From Candidatus Helarchaeota archaeon (lineage in GTDB: Archaea; Asgardarchaeota; Lokiarchaeia; Helarchaeales; RDOG01), in the NCBI GenBank assembly GCA_029838215.1, contig JALGVI010000030.1, positions 1 through 32,422 of the forward strand: a stretch of DNA of 32,422 nucleotides, written 5' to 3'. Positions 16,408 to 25,339 of this stretch are shown one piece after another. Position numbers and translations under genes: made by a program. The notes under the pieces are model-generated. The model was not told where the DNA came from, did not search any database, and was given only the letters and a program-made list of their open reading frames with translations. Numbering within the stretch: position 1 is the first letter of the stretch; the number at the start of each line of letters is the position of its first letter.

Positions 16408-17859
16408 TTAGTAATCCAAGTATTTCATGATTTCCCACGGTGTTACGTAAAGACAATATTGGTTCCACTCGTTAGTCTTATAATCAATGAATGTATCGAA
16501 AATATGGCTGCCTAACGCTTCCTTTAAGACTTGGTCAGTACTCAGCTCTTGAATTGCATCTCTAAGAGTGGTAGGTAATTGATCAATGTTAAGATCTTTC
16601 TTTTCTTTTGCGCTCAGTTCATAGACATCAACATCACGGGACATTCCGGGATCAATTTTCTTTTTGATACCATCCAATCCAGCTGAGAGTAATGCAGCAA
16701 ATGCCAGATACGGGTTTGCACTTGGATCAATGCCTCTATATTCAATTCTTCGTCTTTTTGCATATTTAGGTCCTTTTAGATATACGGGGATCCTGATCAA
16801 CGCAGATCTGTTTCGCTTGCTATAAAGAACATTAATTGGTGCTTCAAATCCAGGAACGAGTCGTTTATATGAGTTTACTGTTGGTGCACAAATTGCAGTT
16901 AATGCTTTTGCATGTTCCAACAAACCACCAATATAATATCGGCATGTTTGACTGAGTTCAGCATAATCATCGTCTTGATCGTAGAAAATATTATTCCCAC
17001 CGGTAAAGAGAGACATGTGAATGTGCATTCCGCTGGCATTATCCAACATTATGGGTTTTGGCATGAACGTGGCTATTAATCCAGCTTCTTTTGCTATATT
17101 TCGGGCTGCAAGTTTATATACTTGTATTCTATCAGCCGTTTTAAGCATGTCTGCATAACTGAAGTTTATTTCAACTTGACCGTTAGTTGCAACTTCATGA
17201 TGATGCATTTCAACAGTATAGCCCATTTCAATAAGCACGTCAGATAATTGATTTCTATATTCAGTTGTCGAGTCTTCGGGTGGATTTCTGAAATATGCTT
17301 CTTTTGGTCTAATCATGTATCCGCCTAAAGTGCAATCTTGAGATTTGGGCATTATTCGAGGAGCACCCCAACTATCTCCAGAACCGCCTGCAGGAGAAAC
17401 ATACAGATCATAAGTCAAACGCGATGGATCAATGGAGTTAAACACGAAAAATTCAATTTCAGGACCGAAATATGGTGTAAAACCCATTGCTTTTGCTTTT
17501 TCTACAGCTCTTCGAGCAGCATACCCACGTGGATCAACATCCGATGATTCCGTGCTTCCGTAGGGCTCTCGAATATCACCGATTATTACAGCAGTTTTAT
17601 GCTTTCCTTCCGTCCATGGAAGAATATAAATCGCTTCTTTGTCGGGGAAAAAAATCATATCGCTATTTTCAATACTCTTAAAGCCCCGAATTGAAGAGCC
17701 ATCGAAACCTATTCCAGTTTCAAAATACCGGTCATTTTCAAGGTAATTTTCTATGGGTGAGCTGAAGCTTTGAAAGATACCCCGAACGTCTGTGAATGCG
17801 TTTAGTATCCACCGCACGCCGTTCTTTTTGAGTAATTCTCTTGCTTGTCCAATATCCAT
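16408..17859 (-). CDS. glnA: Glutamine synthetase, type I
   Basis: A 483-residue ATP-dependent enzyme forming glutamine from glutamate and ammonium. N-terminal beta-grasp segment includes FTDVRGIFQSFS and GFDGSSIRGF (the latch typical of type I). Active-site motifs: HHHEVATNGQVEINF (metal-binding Glu/His), KPIMLDNASGMHIHMSLF (usually KP..gdNGSGMH), NRSALIRIP and RRIEYRGIDPSANPYLA. The bacterial adenylylation site (NLYDLP-like) is not seen near the C-terminus, so control is probably transcriptional or allosteric. The 411-base region upstream carries several TGTTCAG-type repeats. Start ATG with MDIGQARELL. Confidence 0.96.
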   Translation of the reverse strand: MDIGQARELLKKNGVRWILNAFTDVRGIFQSFSSPIENYLENDRYFETGIGFDGSSIRGFKSIENSDMIFFPDKEAIYILPWTEGKHKTAVIIGDIREPYGSTESSDVDPRGYAARRAVEKAKAMGFTPYFGPEIEFFVFNSIDPSRLTYDLYVSPAGGSGDSWGAPRIMPKSQDCTLGGYMIRPKEAYFRNPPEDSTTEYRNQLSDVLIEMGYTVEMHHHEVATNGQVEINFSYADMLKTADRIQVYKLAARNIAKEAGLIATFMPKPIMLDNASGMHIHMSLFTGGNNIFYDQDDDYAELSQTCRYYIGGLLEHAKALTAICAPTVNSYKRLVPGFEAPINVLYSKRNRSALIRIPVYLKGPKYAKRRRIEYRGIDPSANPYLAFAALLSAGLDGIKKKIDPGMSRDVDVYELSAKEKKDLNIDQLPTTLRDAIQELSTDQVLKEALGSHIFDTFIDYKTNEWNQYCLYVTPWEIMKYLDY

Positions 17860-18270
17860 TTTCTTTCACTCATTCATATTTTAAAAGATATATTTATAGA
17901 ATGTTCAGATAGCATTTTAAGTTACCTTAACATGTTCAGTTAAAATACAAAAATATGATACACAATTTATATTTTTTCCGTCCCGAACAATATTGCTACG
18001 ATTAAAAATTATTTATTGTTTCGTTTTTTTTTCATGATTTTGCATGTTTTGATTTATTTGAAAAAAATTTTGATTATTTTGTGCACCTCTATTTAAATAT
18101 TGAGCTGAACAGGCGATAAGGAATTCAAGTTGAGGCACTATCTCTGTTCAGTAGCTCTTAAAAGCGTTGAACAACTTTTGAGTTTTGTAATGTTGAATTC
18201 GGATATCATCACGTCAAGATAAGCTGATTTACGAAATTTGGGTATTTTTTTAAACTAAAGAATAAAAAAA
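17860..18270. promoter_or_regulatory. glnA upstream region with TGTTCAG-type repeats
   Basis: A 411-base gap with no plausible gene. ATGTTCAG occurs at 17901-17908 and 17932-17939, 31 bases apart. CTGAACAG at 18105-18112 and CTGTTCAG at 18144-18151 are reverse complements and extend into GAGC/GCTC. GTTGAACAAC at 18166-18175 is a further near-palindrome. These look like clustered operator sites and/or a stem-loop. It also covers the end of the CPBP gene's transcript. Confidence 0.5.
18102..18157. repeat. Imperfect inverted repeat upstream of glnA
   Basis: GAGCTGAACAG (18102-18112) pairs with CTGTTCAG-TA-GCTC (18144-18157) apart from a two-to-three base bulge, with a loop of about 31 bases. 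It could be a DNA operator pair or part of a structured RNA. Confidence 0.45.
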
Positions 18271-19509
18271 TCATTCCATTTCTGCTTGAGCTTTACACCA
18301 TAACACGATCTTGGGAGTCAACCAGAATGCACCGTAAATCAGCGGCCCGGCGAGTATCAATAGAATTATTCCAAAGATCAATAGATTGATAAGAGGGAAA
18401 ATGGGGAGAATGCTCATTAGAAGACCCATGTAATCAACATATAGTAAAGACATGAACGTGGATCCAAGGTAAGCAGGGAGAGTGTTGCTAAGCCCGTGGA
18501 TGATAATCGGTCCGACAAGGCTTTGAGTTTTTTCGTAAATGATGCACATGAAAATTCCGAATAGTCCCGTTGAAAGAACTCGAGTGGCAGCATCAAAAAT
18601 GTTGTTGATTTCAAACGTTTTCGGAATGGAAATGATTAAACCATCAAATTTTACATACCACGGAAGATGAAATAGACCAAAAATCAAAGATGATATGATG
18701 ATGGATGCAAAATAAGACCCGTGTTTCCAAGATTTGGTGGCTCGACGGAGCTTATTGTAGAAATAACCACGAAAAATTAGTTCTTCACTCAATGCTACAA
18801 AAAGTATTTGATAAATCAAGGCTATTAAGAAAATGGGATTTGGAATCGTCATGAATGGAGTGAGAATCTGCATTACAACAATTATTTGAGGAAGAAACAA
18901 GAGAAGGGCAATGAGAATGATAGGTCCCAGCAATATAAAAGCCATTATAAAAAGATACGAAGATCCCAATAATGCATTTTGCCAAAATTTCTCCTCGTGA
19001 AGACCAAAGTCCTTGAGGACGAGACCTTCAACTACAAGGATTTGCAAGAAAATTAAATAGAGCATGGGGAGCTTTTCAAGTGGAAGAGTGCAAATATAAG
19101 TGATGTAAGTCCGAAAAACACAGATTAGAAAAGTGTAGTAAATGTTTACGAAGAGTATCTTCTTTATACTCCAATTATCTTCTAATCGATGAAGATCCAA
19201 AAAATCATTAATTTTGGATGGGCGAAATACCACGTATAGAATAGGAATGATTAAAATGAAGGAGAAAAGAATCGGCAATAAATGCATGTATTGATAATCG
19301 ATGGTAGAAGGCAAATGTAGATCAATCCTGAATGGATTTATCGGTAAGAAATCAAATGTTAAAAACAGAATCATGCTTGATAAGAATATATAAATCAGGG
19401 ATGGCAAAGCTCGCTTAATCCAGACATTCATTAAAGAGCCCTCACGTGATTTTACCAAGGTATTTGAGGAGAAAACTCGGTGAATATTATTCTTTTTGTA
19501 TATCGGCAT
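18271..19509 (-). CDS. CPBP-family intramembrane metalloprotease (CAAX-protease/Abi)
   Basis: A 412-residue membrane protein with about eight or more hydrophobic segments. Residues near 250-265 read FVALSEELIFRGYFYNKLRR, the EExxxR motif, followed by SSLIFGLFHLPWY (FxxxH) and GPIIIHGLSN (second His). These three motifs define the CPBP family to which Rce1-type CAAX proteases and bacteriocin-processing Abi proteins belong. In eukaryotes Rce1 trims prenylated small GTPases, but the GTPases here lack CAAX boxes, so that role is not supported. The ATG at 19509 gives an extra polar 26-residue N-terminus; the ATG at 19431 (MNVWIKR), preceded by GAGGG, is an alternative start. Confidence 0.86.
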   Translation of the reverse strand: MPIYKKNNIHRVFSSNTLVKSREGSLMNVWIKRALPSLIYIFLSSMILFLTFDFLPINPFRIDLHLPSTIDYQYMHLLPILFSFILIIPILYVVFRPSKINDFLDLHRLEDNWSIKKILFVNIYYTFLICVFRTYITYICTLPLEKLPMLYLIFLQILVVEGLVLKDFGLHEEKFWQNALLGSSYLFIMAFILLGPIILIALLLFLPQIIVVMQILTPFMTIPNPIFLIALIYQILFVALSEELIFRGYFYNKLRRATKSWKHGSYFASIIISSLIFGLFHLPWYVKFDGLIISIPKTFEINNIFDAATRVLSTGLFGIFMCIIYEKTQSLVGPIIIHGLSNTLPAYLGSTFMSLLYVDYMGLLMSILPIFPLINLLIFGIILLILAGPLIYGAFWLTPKIVLWCKAQAEME

Positions 19510-19572
19510 TTAAAACTAATTTCCATACTTTTAGGATCATGGTGATTATTTTATATATCTAAAAAGTGATAG

Positions 19573-19590
19573 ATAAAACTCGCGCCAAAA
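19573..19590 (+). promoter_or_regulatory. CTCGCG promoter-like motif, second copy
   Basis: ATAAAACTCGCGCCAAAA differs by one base from 11725-11742. It lies between the divergent CPBP protease and acyl-CoA synthetase genes and could be the TATA element of the latter with a leader of about 100 bases. Confidence 0.4.
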
Positions 19591-19707
19591 TCTTTGACGA
19601 ATCAAGTAGGTTTTGGTTTGTAAAAAAAAATTGGGGATGTAAAACCATTTTGAAAGAGAATGAAGAATTCATATTTAATTTAGTAAAATTCAAGGAGAGT
19701 TAAAATC

Positions 19708-21714
19708 ATGGCATTAGGAAAATTTTTAGAAGCTGTGAATATTAAGGCGAAATATTATCCAAAAGACCGCCTCGCCGTGATTTTTGGAGACGAATACATC
19801 ACGTGGAAGCAATTAATGGCCAGAATTAATAAATTAGCAAATGCTTTAAAAAAGCTCGGAATTAAAAAAGGGGACAAGGTTTCATTTCTGTTTTACAATT
19901 CGCCACAATTCTTGGAGTCAAACCTCGCAATACAAGAGTTGGGTGCCATTCCTGTACCGATGAATTATCGTTATGTTGCATCGGAAATGGAATTTCTACT
20001 AAACAACTCAGATGCTAAAATCTTCATTTTTGATGAGGATGCTTTAGGGGAGCTTGAAAAGATACGGGATAAAATTCCAAAAGTTGAACATTTGATTTTT
20101 GATGGTCCATTGGAGAAAACTCCAGAAGGCATGTTAAATTATAATGAAATTACCGAGCAAGCAAAAAACAAGTTAATCAAGGTGAATTTAAGCGTTTATG
20201 ACACGGCAGTTATAATTTATACAGGAGGAACAACGGGTCGACCAAAGGGAGTAATGCTTTCTTACGACAATATCCTTTCAAACGAGGAAAGTGCCATGGC
20301 GATGCTTAGCGGCCTGTTGCCCCCAGTTAATGAGCTTGATGGACCATTTGCTAGGAACGAATTACAGAGGCGACTTCTGGAAACGAACGTATCTTTGACA
20401 GGAATTCCAGAGGTTTTCTTTGAAGATCCCAGATTTCATGATAAAGTAATAGTCGTGGAGCAGCCTGCAAAAAAGGGTCCTTCAATTCCTGCAATGACTT
20501 ATGCAATTCGTGAGGGAAAGTTAAAGTCCCTTGTTGGCAAACCTCCCGAAGGTAAATATCATGGCTTGGTCCACATGGCTGTTGCAGATCAAGCAAGAGA
20601 CCTCGCAAATTTGCGACCTTTGACATATAGCAGATGGGGAAGAATAAAATTCAGGTTTAAAATGTTAAAACTCCTTCTTCAAAAAAGAATTCGATTCGAG
20701 GGTGAACCAGAAGTAAAGAATGCGTTAAAGAGGGCAGTGCAGAATCGTCCCGAAGAAGAAGAGATTAATAAAACGATCATGGTTCCACCACTTTTCCATT
20801 TAGCATCTTATGCAGTATTTTTGATTTCATGGATGTTCCAGGGTTCCATCGTCGTGTTCACGAAATCCAAACGTTTTAGTCCTGAAGAAATCTTAGAAAT
20901 GATAGAGCGCGAAAAATTGAAGCAAATATTTCTCGTTCCAACAATGTGGAAAAGAGTTTTGAATTATCTTGAAAAGACTGACCGAAAATTTGATTTGTCT
21001 TCGATTTCGATCATGTTAACGGGTGCAGCAGTTCTTAAAGGTAAATATAAGCAAAAATTGCTTGAATATTTCCCAAATGGAGTTGTGGTTGATGCATTCG
21101 GACAGAGTGAGATGGCTCCTGTGGCAGCCATGCGAATAGATGGGGACCCTAATGAGGTAAAGGACCGATGCGTTGGTAAAATCCTTGAGGGACTCGATAT
21201 TAAAGTAGTTGATGAAAAGAACAATCCCGTTCCTGAGGGGCAGATTGGTGAACTCTGTTACAGGGGAGCTTCAGTCATGCAAGGTTATTACAAAGATGAG
21301 GAAAAGACTAGTGCCACGATAGATTCTGATGGATTCCTTCATAGCGGGGATTTGGGTTACATCAAGGATGGAGAAATTTACATCGTGGAACGCAAAAAAG
21401 AATGCATCAACACGGGAGGCGAAAAAGTCTTTCCGTTGGAAGTAGAAGAGATCATTGCGGAAGATCCGAGGGTTGAACAGGTGGCAGTCATTGGTGTTCC
21501 TGATGAAGAATGGGGAGAAACGGTTAGGGCAGTGGTGGTACCGAAAAAGGGAAGATCCATATCAGAAACCGACATAATAAAGCTTGTTGAAGGCAAGATC
21601 GCAGGTTATAAAAAACCCCGTTCCGTAGTATTTGCAAATGAATTTCCAATGTCTCCTGTTGGCAAAATACTGCGACAAAAAATAAGAGATCAATACGGAA
21701 AGCCGTTAAAATAA
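19708..21714 (+). CDS. Acyl-CoA synthetase (AMP-binding family) with a large internal insertion
   Basis: A 668-residue ATP-dependent acyl-activating enzyme. The A3 loop YTGGTTGRPKGVMLSYDN is at 171-188, then after about 140 extra residues (roughly 200-350) comes the A4 motif PPLFHLASYAV at 360-370. Later motifs are DAFGQSEMAP, LCYRGASVMQGYY, GFLHSGDLGYI, ERKKECINTGGEKVFPLEVEE and the catalytic Lys in SPVGKILRQKI. It should activate a fatty or other carboxylic acid to acyl-CoA, substrate unknown. In ordinary members A3 and A4 are about 40-50 residues apart, so the insertion, partly very basic (RWGRIKFRFKMLKLLLQKR), is unusual. AGGAG about 10 bases before the ATG supports the start. The three crotonases further right may use its products. 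Confidence 0.92.
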   Translation: MALGKFLEAVNIKAKYYPKDRLAVIFGDEYITWKQLMARINKLANALKKLGIKKGDKVSFLFYNSPQFLESNLAIQELGAIPVPMNYRYVASEMEFLLNNSDAKIFIFDEDALGELEKIRDKIPKVEHLIFDGPLEKTPEGMLNYNEITEQAKNKLIKVNLSVYDTAVIIYTGGTTGRPKGVMLSYDNILSNEESAMAMLSGLLPPVNELDGPFARNELQRRLLETNVSLTGIPEVFFEDPRFHDKVIVVEQPAKKGPSIPAMTYAIREGKLKSLVGKPPEGKYHGLVHMAVADQARDLANLRPLTYSRWGRIKFRFKMLKLLLQKRIRFEGEPEVKNALKRAVQNRPEEEEINKTIMVPPLFHLASYAVFLISWMFQGSIVVFTKSKRFSPEEILEMIEREKLKQIFLVPTMWKRVLNYLEKTDRKFDLSSISIMLTGAAVLKGKYKQKLLEYFPNGVVVDAFGQSEMAPVAAMRIDGDPNEVKDRCVGKILEGLDIKVVDEKNNPVPEGQIGELCYRGASVMQGYYKDEEKTSATIDSDGFLHSGDLGYIKDGEIYIVERKKECINTGGEKVFPLEVEEIIAEDPRVEQVAVIGVPDEEWGETVRAVVVPKKGRSISETDIIKLVEGKIAGYKKPRSVVFANEFPMSPVGKILRQKIRDQYGKPLK

Positions 21715-21726
21715 CGAAAAAAATCC

Positions 21727-21737
21727 ATTTTTTTTTC
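21727..21737 (+). terminator. T-tract after acyl-CoA synthetase
   Basis: A run of nine or more T follows the stop by 14 bases. Confidence 0.4.
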
Positions 21738-21876
21738 AATTATTCCGATTTAATCGTTTAATGGTTTAATTTGTAATTTTTCACTTAGAAATAGACATGG
21801 AAATAGTTAAAAACAAGTTGAACAAACATAAAACCAATTGTTTCATAAGAATTTACACACTTTTATTTTAATTTTT

Positions 21877-21881
21877 GGAGG
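21877..21881 (+). promoter_or_regulatory. Shine-Dalgarno site deciding the M28 start
   Basis: GGAGG lies seven bases before the ATG at 21889, favouring this over the in-frame TTG at 21838. Confidence 0.7.
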
Positions 21882-21888
21882 TTTTTAC

Positions 21889-23196
21889 ATGAAAACTAAA
21901 GAAGCTGATGCCAAATACATGTTTGATTTCATAAAAAATATCTGTGATAAACACGGACCTCGACCATCCGCTTCAGAGGCAGAATTAAATGCGACCGAAG
22001 ACATAGAAAAACAATTACAAGACCTTGGTTGCGATGAAGTTTTCACGGATGATTTTTATCTACATCCAGGGGCATATCCACAGGGTTTTGTCAAGATTCC
22101 ATTCGTATTGATACTGACATCCTATTTGCTTTACTTGTTTATTCCCATTATCGTGTTGTTTCTCGTCACATTTGCATTGATCGTATTCATCGTCGAATTT
22201 CCTCTGATGAAGGAATTCATTGACCCATTATTCAAGAAAAAATTATCACGCAACGTGTTTGGAAAGATCAAGCCGAAAAAAGAAACCCGAAAGATCGTCA
22301 TAATAGGAGGACACACGGACTCAGCAAATGTTTTTCCACTTTTCCAAAAAACGCGCCGAGGAATTTTAAAATACGTCTTTGGCATGATCGGAATTGTTGC
22401 AATTTTCATGGTTTATGCGGTCATCACGTTTATCATACAGGTCATGGCATTCTCGTTATCCAATACGTTTTTGCTCGGTCTAATCAGCTTGCCCAGCATG
22501 TTTGGATTTCCATTTCCAATATTTTTCAACATTGGGTATGTGGTTTTTCTTTGTGCGCTTCCATTTATACTGTACGTGTTGCTAAACACGCAATTCTTTA
22601 CGAAACCAGTTATGGGAGCAAACGATAACTTATCCGGTGTTGCGATTGCAATGGGCATTGCGAATTATGTTCAACAGCATGATCGTTATGAACACGTGGA
22701 GTTGTGGTGTGGTAGTTTCGGATCTGAAGAGTCGGGACAAAGGGGTTCCAAGGCGTTCGTGAAGAAATATGGTGATGAATTAGGCATTCTGAACAATGCA
22801 TACACGTTAATCCCAGAATCCGTGGGCGTCGCAGACATTGTAGGTTTTATATCAGCCGAAGAAATGCATTTTGTAAAGCATAGCGACTTCTTGTTACAAG
22901 AGTTCCAAAAAGCATACGAAGCATGTCTTGCAATGGTGGCGCTATCCGGTACAAAGTTCTGTAAGATGGGAATATCACCGCAGGATTTTGCCGGCACGGA
23001 CGCCATGCGATTTAGTGAGAAGGGCTACGAAGCCATTGCTTTTATTGGAGCAGATAAAGACGATCAATGGCCACTTTGTTACCATTCCTTTGACGATGTG
23101 CCTGAAAACATACGTCCAGAACCAATGAGATATTTATTGGAAGTAATCTTGACGTTTCTGGAAAAGTTGGACAAGGATTTAGCCGCAAAAGAATAG
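21889..23196 (+). CDS. M28-family metallopeptidase with inserted membrane segments
   Basis: A 435-residue protein. M28 ligands are visible: GGHTDSANV (H142), GANDNLSG (D246), GSEESGQRG (E280/E281), IPESVG (E or following Asp as fourth ligand), GTDAMRF and CYHSFDD (H399). Family members are zinc aminopeptidases or carboxypeptidases. Normally the first His and the bridging Asp are about 20 residues apart; here about 100 residues separate them, containing two or three hydrophobic helices (about 162-190 and 205-235). Another hydrophobic segment at about 72-105 interrupts the N-terminal part. The peptidase is therefore woven into the membrane. A T-rich tract follows the stop. It has no obvious operon partner. 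Confidence 0.88.
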   Translation: MKTKEADAKYMFDFIKNICDKHGPRPSASEAELNATEDIEKQLQDLGCDEVFTDDFYLHPGAYPQGFVKIPFVLILTSYLLYLFIPIIVLFLVTFALIVFIVEFPLMKEFIDPLFKKKLSRNVFGKIKPKKETRKIVIIGGHTDSANVFPLFQKTRRGILKYVFGMIGIVAIFMVYAVITFIIQVMAFSLSNTFLLGLISLPSMFGFPFPIFFNIGYVVFLCALPFILYVLLNTQFFTKPVMGANDNLSGVAIAMGIANYVQQHDRYEHVELWCGSFGSEESGQRGSKAFVKKYGDELGILNNAYTLIPESVGVADIVGFISAEEMHFVKHSDFLLQEFQKAYEACLAMVALSGTKFCKMGISPQDFAGTDAMRFSEKGYEAIAFIGADKDDQWPLCYHSFDDVPENIRPEPMRYLLEVILTFLEKLDKDLAAKE

Positions 23197-23206
23197 AGGA
23201 TGCACA

Positions 23207-23229
23207 ATTTTCTTTTCTTTCTTTTTCTA
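23207..23229 (+). terminator. T-rich terminator tract after M28 peptidase
   Basis: A long pyrimidine run of T with interspersed C begins about 11 bases after the stop. Confidence 0.5.
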
Positions 23230-23262
23230 TCTTGAATTGATAAAAAGCATTATTATTTTTCT

Positions 23263-23772
23263 TCAAAGAAGAATGGGGAAAAAAGCATTTTCTTTAATCA
23301 CATTTAAGCATACGGAAGTTGACGTTCGTTTTATTTGGAATTTTTTGTTAAGGCTTTTCAAGAAATTGTTTAGTTCACTTATGTGCTTGAATTTAACGGC
23401 GATGATGCTGTCCCAGTCTCCCGTTGTATCATAAATGCCATAAACGTGTGGATTTTTGGATAGTTCATTTTCGATTTCTTGGATGGACTCACCCAGTATT
23501 TGAAGAAGAATGATGGCAGTGATTTGATATCCAATTTTTTCCGTATCGATATCTATGGTGAATTTCTTGATGACTCCTTTTTCCTTTAAATTGGAAATTC
23601 TATTATGGACGGTTCCAACGGCGATTCCTATTTGTTTCCCAATTTCGCGATAATTTGTCTTGGAATCTTCTTCTAGAATTTTTAAAATTTCTAGGTCAGT
23701 TCTATCAACCTTGTACTCTTTTCCATCCTTTCCCTCTTTTTCTCGCGTGTCATTTTTCTTTTCCTTGCTCAT
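23263..23772 (-). CDS. Lrp/AsnC-family transcriptional regulator
   Basis: A 169-residue DNA-binding protein. A charged N-terminal stretch (KEKKNDTREKEGKDGKEY) precedes the helix-turn-helix (RTDLEILKILEEDSKTNY, IGKQIGIAVGTVHNRISNLK) and KEGVIKKF-type linker, then an RAM ligand-binding domain (YQITAIILLQI, VYGIYDTTGDWDSIIAVKF). Lrp proteins assemble as dimers to octamers and sense amino acids such as leucine, lysine or glutamine. It lies downstream of and on the same strand as the glutamate dehydrogenase gene, about 200 bases away, so control of that gene or of glnA/gdhA is plausible but not shown. GAGG nine bases before the ATG at 23772 favours this start over 23781. Confidence 0.92.
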   Translation of the reverse strand: MSKEKKNDTREKEGKDGKEYKVDRTDLEILKILEEDSKTNYREIGKQIGIAVGTVHNRISNLKEKGVIKKFTIDIDTEKIGYQITAIILLQILGESIQEIENELSKNPHVYGIYDTTGDWDSIIAVKFKHISELNNFLKSLNKKFQIKRTSTSVCLNVIKENAFFPILL

Positions 23773-23969
23773 AAGCTTCATCCTCTAAAAAATGAATCTT
23801 ATTTAACGAATATATAAAAGTAATCATAATTTGTTCAAGATTTCGAGTTAAATTTATAATTCAATCAGAAGTAAAATGAATGAATTTCTGAAAAATTAAT
23901 AAAAAGGATTAAACTGACTTTTAAATCCACCATCGAAAAAATATGAGCTTAATCTGAAAAAAAGAAAAA

Positions 23970-25217
23970 TCAAGGATAGATACCTCGAAGTTCAATGGCA
24001 CGAGCAATTCTGGCGATACCGACTAAATACGCGGCATTTCTAAAGTCAGTTTTTTCCTTTTCATACATTTTATATACATCATCGAAAGCATGTGCGAGGA
24101 TTCGTTTGAGTTCGTGGTTCACGCGGTCAAGATCCCAAAAGAATGAATGCAAGTCCTGTACCCATTCAAAATATGAACAGGTAACGCCTCCAGCATTGGC
24201 TAGAATGTCGGGAACAACGATGATATCACGTTCTTCCAGAATTTTATCAGCCGAACTCAGCGTTGGACCATTCGCACCCTCGATTATGGTCTTCGCTTCG
24301 GTCGTTTCTGCTATTTTATCATTGATTTGATTTTCAAGAGCGCAAGGCAAGAGAAAGTCACATTTCAATCTCAAGAGATCTTCGTTACTGATGAAAGTAG
24401 TTCCATCGAACTCCACGACAGAACCAGTCTTTTGTTCGTGATTCTTTAATTCGATCATGTCCATTCCATCGGGATTATAAACCCCGCCTTTTTCATCGCT
24501 TACTGCAACGATCTTACAGTTATGTCGTTCATATAAAAATCGTGCAATGGCAGAACCGACATTTCCAAACCCCTGAATGGCTATCGTAGTCGATGAGTCG
24601 AGCTTTTGCTTCGTTTTTTTGCAAAATTCTTCCATTATGTAAAGCATTCCTTGACCCGTTGCGGTTTCTCGACCAAGAGAGCCGCCAATATCAATCGGTT
24701 TCCCGGTAACGACTCCAAGACTGGTCTCTCCGACATTCATCGAATAAGTATCCATTATCCAAGCCATAATTTGAGAATTTGTATTCACATCAGGAGCTGG
24801 AATGTCCCGCCATGGAGAAAACGTCCCGATCATTGATGTATATCGGCGAGTCAAACGCTCAATCTCATTAATTGAAAGTTCCTGTGGATTACAGATGATT
24901 CCTCCTTTCGCACCCCCGTATGGAAGCCCTACTACGGAAGTCTTCATGGACATCCAAAAAGCGAGTGCCTTTACTTCATCAAGGGTGACTTGTGGATGGA
25001 ATCTCACGCCTCCTTTAGTTGGACCGCGAGCTGAAGAATGTAATACTCGAATTCCAGTAAAACATTCAATTTTGCCATTATCTCTTCTAATAGGGAGATT
25101 TACAATGTTTATTCTCTCACAATTTTTAAGAATTACGAGAATATCCTTATTTAGATTTAGGAAATCGGCTGCCTTGTCAAGCTGAGCCATTGCATTATCC
25201 CATGGTGATATTTCCAT
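23970..25217 (-). CDS. gdhA: Glutamate dehydrogenase, archaeal/Gram-positive type
   Basis: A 415-residue enzyme interconverting glutamate and 2-oxoglutarate plus ammonium. Signatures: GPTKGGVRFHPQVT, GLPYGGAKGGIICNP, PAPDVNTNSQIMAWIMDTYS and the nucleotide fold IQGFGNVGSAIARF, all as in thermococcal and RocG/GudB-type enzymes. It differs clearly from the 449-residue bacterial-type enzyme at 14022-15371. Cofactor preference cannot be read with confidence; the residue after the GFGNVG strand is V-S-D, which does not decide it. An excellent GGAGGTGA lies upstream of the ATG at 25217, preferred over the upstream in-frame start at 25274. The Lrp regulator follows on the same strand. Confidence 0.95.
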   Translation of the reverse strand: MEISPWDNAMAQLDKAADFLNLNKDILVILKNCERINIVNLPIRRDNGKIECFTGIRVLHSSARGPTKGGVRFHPQVTLDEVKALAFWMSMKTSVVGLPYGGAKGGIICNPQELSINEIERLTRRYTSMIGTFSPWRDIPAPDVNTNSQIMAWIMDTYSMNVGETSLGVVTGKPIDIGGSLGRETATGQGMLYIMEEFCKKTKQKLDSSTTIAIQGFGNVGSAIARFLYERHNCKIVAVSDEKGGVYNPDGMDMIELKNHEQKTGSVVEFDGTTFISNEDLLRLKCDFLLPCALENQINDKIAETTEAKTIIEGANGPTLSSADKILEERDIIVVPDILANAGGVTCSYFEWVQDLHSFFWDLDRVNHELKRILAHAFDDVYKMYEKEKTDFRNAAYLVGIARIARAIELRGIYP

Positions 25218-25232
25218 AAAAATTTCACCTCC
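25215..25232 (-). promoter_or_regulatory. Shine-Dalgarno site deciding the GDH start
   Basis: On the minus strand GGAGGTGA lies seven bases before the ATG ending at 25217, discounting an upstream in-frame ATG that would add 19 hydrophobic residues. Confidence 0.65.
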
Positions 25233-25339
25233 AAAGAAATGAAGAACTACAATTAAGACTTCCCTGATTCCCATTTAAAAAGTAGTCTTGGAATCAAGTC
25301 AAAAAAAAAGATGAAATGGTTAAGTAAAGAGTGGTTAGC

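Noticed and set aside
18271..19509. CPBP protease as a CAAX-processing enzyme for the GTPases
   Set aside because: None of the three GTPases ends in a CAAX-like cysteine motif, so an Rce1-like role is not supported here.
24802..25185. A 127-codon plus-strand open frame
   Set aside because: Lies within the conserved glutamate dehydrogenase gene on the other strand.
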